Of a stretch of DNA of 64,000 nt, positions 54,868 through 64,000 are shown in pieces. The notes beneath the pieces are model-generated. The model did no database searches. It saw only the letters and a list, made by a program, of their open reading frames with translations, and had not been told where the DNA came from. The stretch's first letter is position 1, and the number at the start of each line of letters is the position of its first letter. Location of the stretch: assembly GCA_946902985.2 (NCBI GenBank), contig OX336389.2:1016674108-1016738107 (forward strand), written 5' to 3'. This stretch comes from Meconema thalassinum. Taxonomy: Eukaryota; Arthropoda; Insecta; Orthoptera; Tettigoniidae. The position numbers and the translations under genes are program-made.

Positions 54868-55804
54868 TATAATACTCTAAGGCTAAGGTGAATGTTTCAC
54901 AAAACTCAAGTTCCTAAACCAGAAGGAGTTAGAAGGTGTGGTTTGTACCAAAATCTTCCAAATCGTCTCAATAGTATAGGAAAAAACTTGCATTTCTTGA
55001 AAGGTCAACGGAAATATATTTATTTCTTTATAAAATGCTTTTAATCAAATAAGCAAGACGATAGCCCCTGCGAGAACTCTGTCGCCTACAGCCCGCATAG
55101 CACTAACCGGGCGGATAGTCTGTACACACGGGGCGCACACAACCCATAATGCGAGAGTTCTCGCACGGGTCCGCTAGTGAGTAATAATTTGTGATAGGCT
55201 TCCCATCTTCAGCTTAGCTCTTCCCTCATCAATTTGGCATCTTCACGGGGAATATTTTTCTCATTCCTTGGCGTAAGGTTGAGTCATATCAAAAAATCTT
55301 GCAGACAAAAGTTTCGAGGACTATTGACCATTTTGAACGGTTTTGATATTGTGCCCAATAAGGTTGGTGCTATCAAAAATCTTTACGGAGATAAGTTTTT
55401 GAATCTGATCCGAAAAATAGTATGAACTTTGAATTGATTCGATTCTTCACATATTAAGAAAGTTAAAATAATAATCCCCATTCCCACCCCCTTGGTCCAA
55501 TTATTCTCATTATCGAACTTCACCGAGATTTTATAAGTTAATATTTTATGTTTACATTAGAAAGTGAATGAGGGGAACATGATGGTAATTATCGTGTCCA
55601 CAAAAAGTTATGCATATAAATTATATATAAGCTTTTGAATTGACGGTGTTTTTGGGGTCTGGGGGATGTCAAACGGGAAGATATGTCAACATTTTCCAGA
55701 AGTCGAAACATGGTACCCACTGCAAGAGGTAGCTTCTTTCTATTGGGATCTACCTTATTTATATTAGATTAATAAATGCATTAAGTTAATAATTGTCAAG
55801 AAAT
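54868..55804. other. Intergenic, no recognised feature
   Basis: Short ORFs only. CCGCTAGTGAGTAATAATTT near 55170 and flanks show no repeat partner in the window. Confidence 0.4.
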
Positions 55805-56085
55805 TAAATTCTGGTCTGAGGGATGGAACGAGGTACACTCAGCCTCGTGAGGCAAAACTGTGAAGATGCGGGTTTGATTCCTACTTCAGCCATCCTTGAA
55901 GTGGTTTTCAGTGGTTTCCCAATTCTACTCCAGGCAAATACTAGGATGGTACCTATATTAAGCCCACGGCTGGTTCCTACCCAAATCCTACCTCAAATAC
56001 AAATACGCTATTACAGACATCAAGGTAACGCAGGTTATCAGATAAATTTTGCACACACCCAAGTGCACGGGACTACATGACCACG
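55805..56085 (+). repeat. SINE family S1 body
   Basis: GGATGGAACGAGGTACACTC, CCTCGTGAGGCAAAACTG, GGAGTAG-type linker, CCACGGCTGGTTCCTACCC and GGGACTACATGACCACGATG. Same order as 4285-4615. Confidence 0.8.
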
Positions 56086-56119
56086 ATGTGAAAAGGGCCC
56101 TTAAAAGGAATCAACAATC

Positions 56120-56265
56120 ATTTAAATCAATAAATAAATTACACCCACGTCATTTTTTTCAGGCTTGGGGAAACACCCATTTCAATTGGTACAATCGTGT
56201 TGACCGACTGAATAGCATTAGTTTTGATTAACAAGGCAACACTGAAAATTGGCTTCCAACACGAC
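56120..56265 (+). repeat. Dispersed repeat, partner of 1080-1215
   Basis: GGGGAAACACCCATTTCAAT, AATCGTGTTGACCGACTGAA and AAGGCAACACTGAAAATTGG align with 1105-1210. Confidence 0.65.
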
Positions 56266-56334
56266 ACTTAACTAATACACAAATAAAGAGTGAAAGGGGG
56301 GGGGGGTATTAATTAGATGTACTCTGTTGAGCCC

Positions 56335-56430
56335 TAGACCGGATTTAAATATAGTTTTCTTTGCAGAGCCGGGAATCCAACCCAGGCCTCCGAGGTGACA
56401 GCCAAGAATACTAGCCACTACGGACAGTTA
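56335..56430 (-). repeat. S1 tRNA-like head fragment
   Basis: Minus strand TAGTGGCTAGTATTCTTGG, CACCTCGGAGGCCTGGGTTG and GGATTCCCGGCTCTGC. Same head as at 16065-16130 and 46595-46695. Confidence 0.65.
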
Positions 56431-57029
56431 ATATGGGTTGAAAACATTGCATGAATATCTGGTGGAGGAGGGCTATAGTGAACCAACTGACAATCACTTG
56501 ATTGGCTAATAAAACACAATCAGTTTGTTGGGCCATAGTGTAGGCTGGAGGCAGGTAAACTCTGGGCTCGCCTGTGGCATGCCCTGTCCCGCCCAGTAAC
56601 TCTGGCTCACCTTGGGGCAGCGAGAAATAGCCGCTGGCTACAGTACAGTCCCAGCCAACATTACTGGCTCCACCTGAGGCATTCCGCGCCCAAGCGATCA
56701 CTAATGTGTGTATCAGCAATGGGCAAAACAACGACAGTCTATAACAAGACAATTAGCTAGGCTGTCACCTTTGATGTTCGGCTGCGATTCCCGAGTCTGC
56801 CAAGAAATGTAATTCTGGTTTTCTGTGGGTTTCCACTCCTACCCCAGCCAAATGCCGGTACGGTTTCCTAAATTCAGCCCACGGCCACCTCGCGTCAATT
56901 CTAGCCTCAATATTACAGAACCGCAAACACACCTTCACTTAACCTAAGTAGTTGTATGGCCCTACACTCAATATGTCAGTGACCACCTCGTCATGCAATG
57001 GCTAGCGTTCCTGGTTGTCACTCCTAGTG
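56431..57029. other. Intergenic with S1 scraps
   Basis: An S1-type fragment (GCTGCGATTCCCGAGTCTGC, CCACTCCTACCCCAGCC) lies at 56770-56960. The rest is unassigned. Confidence 0.45.
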
Positions 57030-57265
57030 TTGTGCGGCTCCGTGGCTAAATGGTTCACGCGCTAGGCTTTGGCCCTAAGTGCCCCGGGTGCGATTCCTGG
57101 CTGAGCCGTCAGGGATTTTAATCCCCTGGAGTTAATTCCCGTGGCTCGGGGACTTCGTGTATGTGCCGTCTTCGTCATCACTTCATCCTAATTACGACGC
57201 GCAGGTCGCCCACGGGCGTCAACTAGAAAGACCTGCACTCGGCCTCTCTGCAGGCCACACGATCA
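57030..57265 (+). repeat. SINE family S4
   Basis: TGCGGCTCCGTGGCTAAATG (A-box-like), GGGTGCGATTCCTGGC (B-box-like), CCGTGGCTCGGGGACTTCGT and GCACTCGGCCTCTCTGCAGG. Plus-strand partner of 53255-53462. Confidence 0.85.
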
Positions 57266-57494
57266 TCATCACCCCTAGTGTTGGGTCGCGGGTGTTCTCT
57301 TGGAAAGAAATTTATGTGGGAATATTCCTGTTTAGTTTTAGGGAATATCCCCAAACTGGGAATTTTTAATTTTGTCAGTACAGTCAAACTTCGATATGTC
57401 GAAGTGCTTTCGGCGACAGAAATTACTTCGAGCCATCGAAATTTCGAGATATAGAAATACATCAAGAAAGGGGTTCTATTATCGTAAATATTTC

Positions 57495-57525
57495 TTTCTT
57501 TCTTTCTTTCTTTCTTTCTTTATCG
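57495..57525. repeat. (TTTC)n microsatellite
   Basis: TTTC repeated about seven times, at the boundary of the following SINE. Confidence 0.9.
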
Positions 57526-57765
57526 TTTACCCTCCAGGGTTGGCTTTTCCCGCGGACTAAGCGAGGGATCCCACCTCTACTGCCACTGGCAGTGTCCTGG
57601 AGCTTGAGACTCTGAGTCGGGGATAAAACTGGAGAGTGTGACTATCACGTCGCCCAGGTGGCCTCACCTGCAAAGCGAACTGGGGCCTGATGAAGGGATG
57701 GGAAGAGGGGGAGATAGACAAGGAAGAGGGAAGGAGGCGGCCGTGGCCTTACGTTAGGTGCTGTG
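57526..57765 (-). repeat. SINE-like repeat, cut by the inverted 3.2-kb element
   Basis: CCCTCCAGGGTTGGCTTTTC, GCGAGGGATCCCACCTCTAC, CGCCCAGGTGGCCTCACCTG and GCGGCCGTGGCCTTACG, ending TTAGGTGC. The same 3' text (GGCCGTGGCCTAAGTTAGG) stands at 12680-12705. I associate this consensus with bush-cricket-type genomes, from memory. Confidence 0.7.
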
Positions 57766-59160
57766 CTCGTATTCTTGTGGACAGAAACTGTTGAATCCGA
57801 TGACTCAGCTGGATCGTAGAATCTGAAAGTACCCAGCTAGAAAAAAAAATCCTACCAACAGGATCAACCAGGAATACAGTAGGGATACACATAAATGTAA
57901 GATTGCGTTAAGAAAGAAACAATGGAATCACAATAATGAACTAGCTCAAACGGAGAACTCGAGAATCAAAGAATGATCCCATGGTTGTAGACTTACGTTG
58001 GGAAAATATCATACACTGGCCTTCCTAACATATTCTTTCATTAATATAAATCACCACATCGGAATGAATTTAAAATAAAATATCAATTTATTAATCGAAG
58101 ACAAACGAAGTAAATGACGATAATCACAAATGCAAAATCAGTGTCACGTCAAGAATCATAATAATTGTGATGCACTCCTGCATCTGATGTTTTTAACTCA
58201 TGTGTGAAAAGCACACTAAATTATTCATGAAATATCGTTTTACCCTATTTTATACACGTAATTATTACTCAAAAGTATGTACAACTATATACAGATTGAA
58301 TCATATCTGAATCTATGCATGATTCACGTCATCCAAATGTATTTATATCATTAGCGTAATATCATGGTTATTTCTTCGTCAAATCAAGTCCTATTTGACA
58401 AGCAATTAAGCTAAGCAAACGTGTTTTGTATCATCTGTGAATACAATTACATAATTATATTTCAAAAGTATCATTGTAAGCTTCACTTACGATTCGAATT
58501 CATAATTCAACATGATCCATATTTTTTATCAATTAATTAATTCCTTCACTTCAAATTTCAATTCTTAAACCTCGTTCGTGGTACAAAAAATATTCCTACA
58601 TATGTTTTATGACAACATTGCTCGTGCTCAATCACGATAAAGAAGAATTACATTATAATTAATCAATCGACTTTCAATATGCTTGCATTATAGTTCAATA
58701 AATTCATCAATAACTTTACCATTCTCACTATATTAAACATTACTTCACACATATTTCCACCACTTCTCAAAATACTCGACGATGTTATATTACCACATTA
58801 TAATTCCATTTAACCACTTGTTGACTCATTTCAATACATTAATTGTCTAATATAAAAATGTTCAAAATTGTTCTACCACTCCAAAAATTTTCAAACATCA
58901 ATTCTGCGATATGAATTTTCATATATTATATGTTCATGATCATTTTATGTTGAACACCATTCGAAAAACTCCTTTGTAACATCCTTAATCATTTCGTAAT
59001 AGAAATAATTTTTCCAAAAATTGACCATCAAAAACTATGAGTGTTAGCATTGGTAGGACTCAAAACAATTCAGTATCAAAAATCGAACCTTCATGAAGTT
59101 CGAGCAAACCTACATCATGGAGTTTATTTCAAATGTTAATTGAATTTAATAAAAACCATT
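57766..59160 (-). mobile_element. Inverted, truncated copy of the 12706-15894 element
   Basis: Starts CGTATTCTTGTGGACAGAA, the complement of the other copy's right end. Matches run through GTAGACTTACGTTGGGAAAA, GGATGACGTGAA (reverse) and CATCATGGAG. It is cut at 59160 by a TIR of the big-element family, so about 1.8 kb of its other end is missing. Confidence 0.75.
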
Positions 59161-59162
59161 AG

Positions 59163-59815
59163 AGTACTGGTTTTGTGAGAGTTCTAAATCCTCCTCCTCC
59201 TCACCCTCCTCACAAGATGGCGGCGGCCCGATATCTCTCGAACGCATGGTCGGATTTTGACAAATGAGGTGTCATTGAACTCGGGCTGATACCCCCTTTC
59301 CAATGGACAACATATTTCCACCCCAAAATAAAACCTACCCCTACTAGGGGGTGAAATTGTAATTTTTTAGAGAATCTCTCTTTCCAATTGCAACATGAAG
59401 AGTTTGAATGCCGATATGGAATGAAACGTTGTTCTACATAAAGTGCATATGTTCGGTGGAAAGCCACTATGAATTAGCATGCCCACTCATGGCTTTTGAA
59501 GAGGGTGGGGGAGTGGTTCCCTGTGGACGAGTCCTTGTGGACGAGTCCTTGTGGACAGGTCCTTGTGGACGAGTCCTTGTGGACAAGTCCTTGTTGACAA
59601 GTCTTTGTGGACGAGTCCTTGTGGATGAGTCCCTTTGGACTGATCCCTTTGGACCGATCCCTTTGGACTGGTCCCTAATGCTATGATGAAATTAAACGTT
59701 GTTCCGCATGAAACGCAAGCGAAGAGCCGATCGCTACTATGAATTAACATGTTTGTTTTTTTGGTTTTACGCATTTGCACTTGGGGTTTTTGTAAGAGGG
59801 CGGGCTTTTTGAATA
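59163..59815 (+). repeat. Third TIR copy, start of a degenerate related element
   Basis: AGTACTGGTTTTGTGAGAG, then CCTCCTCACAAGATGGCGGC and the 15-bp minisatellite (59515-59675), align with the left TIR 17557-18215, but with more changes. A second partial copy of the ATGAATTAACATG part follows the minisatellite (59690-59815). No second end or target duplication was found. Confidence 0.8.
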
Positions 59816-61900
59816 CAGATTTATAGATGAGTTATTTTTTTTTAAATTAACCAAAAGATCCAAAACTAATAGGTCATTAGCTTTTAATATCTCATGAATC
59901 AATAAGGCTAGGGACTTGTATGAGAGATCGTTGGACTTGGGGTGACATTCTGTTTCTTAATGTATTATTCATTTTTGTCAAAAGGGCCTAATTGCACTTT
60001 TGTTAATATCTCGTTAACTAATAATCAGAGAGGGTCAAGTGAGGTGTCATGAGACTCAAGATGGTCAACCCTTTTCCATGACCAACGAATATACCCAAAA
60101 GACCTAAAACAGCAAGGTCATTGACCTATGATTTCATAAACTAATAATCGGAGAGGGTCAAGTGAGGTGTTATAGGACTTTGAATGGTTATCCCTTTCCC
60201 ATGACCAATGAATTTACTCCAAAAATCCAAAACAGTAAGGCCATTGACCTGAGATTTTATAAACTAATATGGGGTCGATAGCCTAGATGTTAGACCCCTT
60301 AAAACATCAATTATCATTATTATTATTATTATTATTATTATAAACTAATAATCGGATATCAACATGTGAGGATTCATAGGACTTAGAATGATCAACCCTT
60401 TCCCATAGCCAATGAATTTACCCAAAATACCCAATATATGAAGGTCAACGACCCGAGATTTGATAAACTAATAATCGGATACGAACATGTGAGATGTTTA
60501 CCATGTGTGATGAAACATAGCTTGGTAGAGAAAGAATTAGTGTAGGCTACATGTCTGGTGACTGACAAGTCTTTTACCATTGGAACTTGTTTTCAGATCA
60601 AACTGCAGTACAGAGAGAGTATAGGTTGCAGGTATTGGTTAATAAATGACAAACGGTGTACACAAACTCTGATTTATCGATTCAAGAATTAAGAGTAGAC
60701 TACCTTTAATTGATTGGTTAAAGAGGATAGCTAAAACACAAAATAGTGATTACGTTGTACTAAACCGAACCAAACCTAACCGAAAACAAGCCAAGGGTTT
60801 TAGTGTAAAACTTGTGGGTAAATGTGGTCATTGGTAATGTCAAAAAGGAAAGGGATAACGCTCTACCTATAGAGGGTAAGGTTTTTAAATGTATTTTTTT
60901 TGAAATTTTGACAAGCGGCCTAACTATACTTTTGTTGATATTTCCTGAACCCATGATGGGATTTTGACCTGTGAGGTGTCGTTGGACTTGGGCAGACACT
61001 CTCTTTTTGAATGTATTTTTGACATTTAACAAAGGGCCTAACTATACTTTTGTTAATATCTCGCGAACCAATAAGGCTAGGGACTTGTATGTGGGGTCCT
61101 AGCACTCGGGGTGACGCTCTGTTTTTGAATATATATTTAATGTTTGTCAAAAGGGCCTAACTGCTCTGTTGTTAATATCTCGATAACTAATAATGGGAGA
61201 GAGGCAAGTTAGGTGTTATAATACTTAGGATGGCCAACCCTTTCCCATGACCAACGAATTTACCTCAAATATTCAAAACAACAGGGTCATTGACCTGAGA
61301 TTATATAAACTAATCATCGGATATCAACATGTAAGGTGTCATTAGACTTATAATGGTCAACCCTTTCCCATGGCCAATGAATTTTCCTAAAATATCCAAA
61401 ACATTAAGGTCATTGACCTGAGATTTTATAAATTAATAATTGGATACCGACATGTGAGATGTTTACCGTGAGTGATGAAACATAGCTAGGTAGAGAAAAA
61501 GAATTAGTGTAGGCTACATGTATGGTGACTGACAAGTCTTTCACTATTGGAACTTGTTTTCAGATCAGACTGTAGTAAGAAAGAGTATAGGTTGCAGGCA
61601 TGGGTTAATAAATGACAAACGGTGTACACAAAATCTGATTTATTGATTCAAGAATTAAGAGTAGACTATCTTTAATTGATTGGTTAAAGAGGATAGCTAA
61701 AGAAACAAAATGGTGACTACATTGAACTAAACTGAACCAAGCTGAATCAAACCCAGCCAAACCAAACCAAACCTAATCGAAAACAAGCCAAGGGTTTAAG
61801 AGTAAAACTTGTGGGTGAATGTGGTCATTGGTAATGTCAATAAGGAAAGGGATAACGCTCTACCTATAGAGGGTAAGGTAAAGCTAGAGCATGGTGCTAA
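59816..61900 (+). mobile_element. Subterminal region of the degenerate related element, tandemly duplicated
   Basis: Copies of the TATCTCGCGAACCAATAA motif with 'TTGGACTTGGG.TGAC' recur at 59880, 60000, 60120, 60930, 61050 and 61170. They resemble the A-arm subterminal motif. A block of about 1 kb is duplicated in tandem: GTGTAGGCTACATGTCTGG at 60540 and again at 61508, and GGGATAACGCTCTACC at 60853 and 61848. There is no coding capacity, and no IAP, FLYWCH or polymerase text was found. Confidence 0.65.
60273..60345 (-). mobile_element. Very short retroposon tail insertion
   Basis: GGGTCGATAGCCTAGATGTT to ACCCCTTAAAACATC plus (ATT)n is flanked by ATAAACTAATA on both sides. It is only the 3' tail of the same retroposon type as 24931-25664, with its own target duplication. 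Confidence 0.75.
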
Positions 61901-63851
61901 TCCACACACCCAAGTACATGAACCACACACAACTATCCTATGCAATTTTTATGGGTTGACTGTTAAAACTTGCTCAGTGGTTACTAGGACAAGATGGTCG
62001 CTACACACAACAAGCTTTAAATACCTGAGGCTAATAATCTATACACACACTCACACACACTTGTTCTAAACTAAACTGTCTTGCTGGCAGAGCTCACACA
62101 GTAGGTAAATGACAGAAATGCTTGGCTAACAGAAATACAATCATTTTCAGTTGTCTAATGTTACCAGCTAAACATTACGTGCTATAGTGGTGAGCACATG
62201 TGCCTCTTTCACTGGAGATCTTAACTCGATTTCTAGCTCTAAGGCCTAGAACGAATCAAGCTAAGAAAAAAGGGTATGGTGACGCAGTGGTTAAACTGTT
62301 AGCCTTTCACTAAGGTAGACTAGGGTTTCATTTTAGGTTAATATGCATGTCATAAACAAACAAATAAAAGCAGAGATAATGTTTAAAACTGATTACACTT
62401 GTCTCTTTTCAAATTATTACTTAGATTACAAATACAAACGTGGACAGGGTTTGACATACAGTTAATGCTCCCTATCACTGTAAGAAAGTCAAACAAGCAA
62501 AAGGCGTAGGTAGAACAGTGGTAAAATCGCTATGTGTAGAGAAATACCTAACGGTTTTATGAACTGGCAAAGGTATGTCGCATAAACAGTGCAGGATACA
62601 ATCCAGCAACCATAATTTTTATCTTGTGGAAAAGAGAAAACATATATATAGAGAGAGATATATAGAAAGCTTGTGTGTGTGTGTGTGTGTGTGGGTAGCA
62701 TTGGTTGTTTGACCAGAGAAAATACGGTGAGGTAGGGTGGGGAGAGGGAGAATTAGCACTTATATATGAATGGAAAATAGATTTTTTTTCAATCGTTTTG
62801 TTTTTCAAATGCAGTGGTAGATAGTCGTTATTTTGTATAACATTCTTACTTGCAGTAGTAATAAGCCTCTATGGTTCCGCTAACACATAGATAGACTCTA
62901 TTATTGCCATGGTCAAGCACTCACATTAAGATCATTTACAAAATCATAAAATGAAAAATAAAAAATCTTGTTTTGGAAATATCGTTTTTTCAACATACAC
63001 ACAATATAAATATATAAAAAATTTGTAAACAGCAAAATGGAAAATCCATGTTTCCATATAGACAACATTTAAAAACCTTAAACGGACATTTAAGAAAATA
63101 TATGCAAATGGGAAATTGACAAATGTGTAAATATGAAAATGGAAAAATCCATGTTTCCATATCATGAAATTGAAAAACATCAAACTGTCATTTTAAAAAA
63201 TGCAAATGGAAAATTGACAAATTAAAATGTGTGAAATGTGAAATTGAACAAATGGCTATCATTATTTACAAAAAAAAAAAGAACATGGTGCTCTATGGTT
63301 GAGGTGTGAATCAAACCCTCTCTACTTATTTGGACCACTCGAGACTGAGTAGACTAGTTTTAGTTGCCATACCACTTCTAAAAGTTTGTGTTAAATCTAG
63401 GAATTGAACCCAAGAGCTTGTAGGGGAGATCCAAGGTTATAATATGTTAAACAGATAGCCTTGAATGTAGGGTGTGGTAGTTATATAGAGATGAGACGTT
63501 TCGCTCGGGACAGGGAGGCATGGAGATCTGCATCAAACCAGTCAAAAGACTGACGACTCAAACAACAACATGTAGAGCTCACCAAAATAATGTTGTGTAA
63601 CGGTAAATGTTAGTCAACGAACAGTAATGCATTACTAAAACCCATGACACGATACCTAAGAGCTTTTCTAAAATTATTTTAAAATGCCTTTAACCCTATA
63701 TTAAACACCCAGTTCACAAGACTCATAACTGCAATGTTATGGTCAAACAAAACAAAATCTATATTTCAAAACAAACAAGTGGTTTAGTCAATGTATACTG
63801 GAAAAAGTTTTATAAACACTCAAGTCCACAAAAATAATTAAATTAGTAACT
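61901..63851. other. Intergenic, tRNA-like scraps and microsatellites
   Basis: (AC)n lies at 62043-62060 and (GT)n at 62671-62693. tRNA-like degenerate SINE heads are near 62180-62240, 62275-62335 and 63285-63420. A direct repeat with the internal dyad ATGGAAA..TTTCCAT lies at 63035-63060 and 63140-63165. No gene was recognised. Confidence 0.45.
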
Positions 63852-63936
63852 GTCAGGTTGACCGAGTGGTTATGGTGTTTGACTTAAGTTCAAATTTTCT
63901 GTACAAGAAAGCAAGGGTTCGAATCCCTTACCTGAT
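63852..63936 (+). tRNA. tRNA-Leu(UAA)-like gene or pseudogene
   Basis: A full cloverleaf folds: acceptor GTCAGGT/ACCTGAT (one G-T pair), D arm with GACCGAGTGGTT, anticodon stem TTTGA/TCAAA around loop CTTAAGT (anticodon TAA), a long class II variable arm (TTTCT/AGAAA) and T arm AAGGG-TTCGAAT-CCCTT. Length and variable arm fit Leu. A run of four T lies inside the variable region and no T-run follows the 3' end, so Pol III might terminate early. It may be a tRNA pseudogene or SINE head. Confidence 0.6.
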
Positions 63937-64000
63937 ATAACTATTGCCTCAACATGGCTTGACCACACTGTATTATTGTGTACTCGGTACACAAACCATA

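Overview
The window looks like a piece of a large, repeat-rich insect nuclear genome, most likely an orthopteran or another polyneopteran. The reasons are (TTAGG)-type short arrays, several tRNA-headed SINE families, mariner and LINE relics, TATA/initiator promoters and GT-AG introns. I associate some of the SINE consensus text with bush-cricket-like genomes, but that is memory, not a search. I see no intact host gene. Almost everything is mobile or virus-like DNA in different stages of decay.

The centrepiece is one element from 17557 to 43693 (26,137 bp). It is bounded by the 6-bp duplication CACGTT and has inverted terminal repeats (TIRs) of about 660 bp starting AG and ending CT. That is the signature of a Polinton/Maverick-type, integrase-inserted element. 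It carries a protein-primed-type family B DNA polymerase gene, an IAP (BIR-BIR-RING) gene, two FLYWCH zinc-finger genes, a small OB-like gene and a small spliced gene. I see no integrase, packaging ATPase, protease or capsid gene. Its interior is two giant inverted repeats side by side: A-A' (18216-26181 / 26215-34180, no length change and one mismatch found) and B-B' (about 34181-37701 / 39244-43039, clearly diverged, with a 1.54-kb loop). The A'-B junction at 34180 looks like two unit genomes joined end to end with the terminal repeats collapsed. The layout therefore reads as a fossilised concatemeric or fold-back replication product. IAP, FLYWCH1 and the OB-like ORFs are open in both arms, while both polymerase copies are broken.

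Left flank (1-17550): a possible Helitron helicase scrap, a 128-bp satellite interrupted by a deleted mariner, several SINEs, a LINE 3' end, an L1-like LINE (antisense) with its reverse-transcriptase core missing, and a 3.2-kb AT-rich unclassified element inserted in a SINE.

Right flank (43700-64000): a TIR transposon with a decayed PIN/FEN-like plus cysteine-rich protein and a nested hAT-like insert, three fold-back MITEs, a fold-back mariner, more SINEs, and an inverted, truncated second copy of the 3.2-kb element in the same SINE position. After these comes a degenerate relative of the big element (59163 to about 61900) and a tRNA-Leu(UAA)-like sequence at the end.

How the genes may work together (inference): in the unit genome, the small gene/IAP/OB-like block reads inward from one TIR and polymerase reads inward from the other, with FLYWCH genes between. 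That is a replication module (polymerase, possible ssDNA-binding protein), an anti-apoptotic accessory (IAP) and DNA-binding regulators (FLYWCH), driven by TATA promoters with spliced leaders and enhancer-like repeats.
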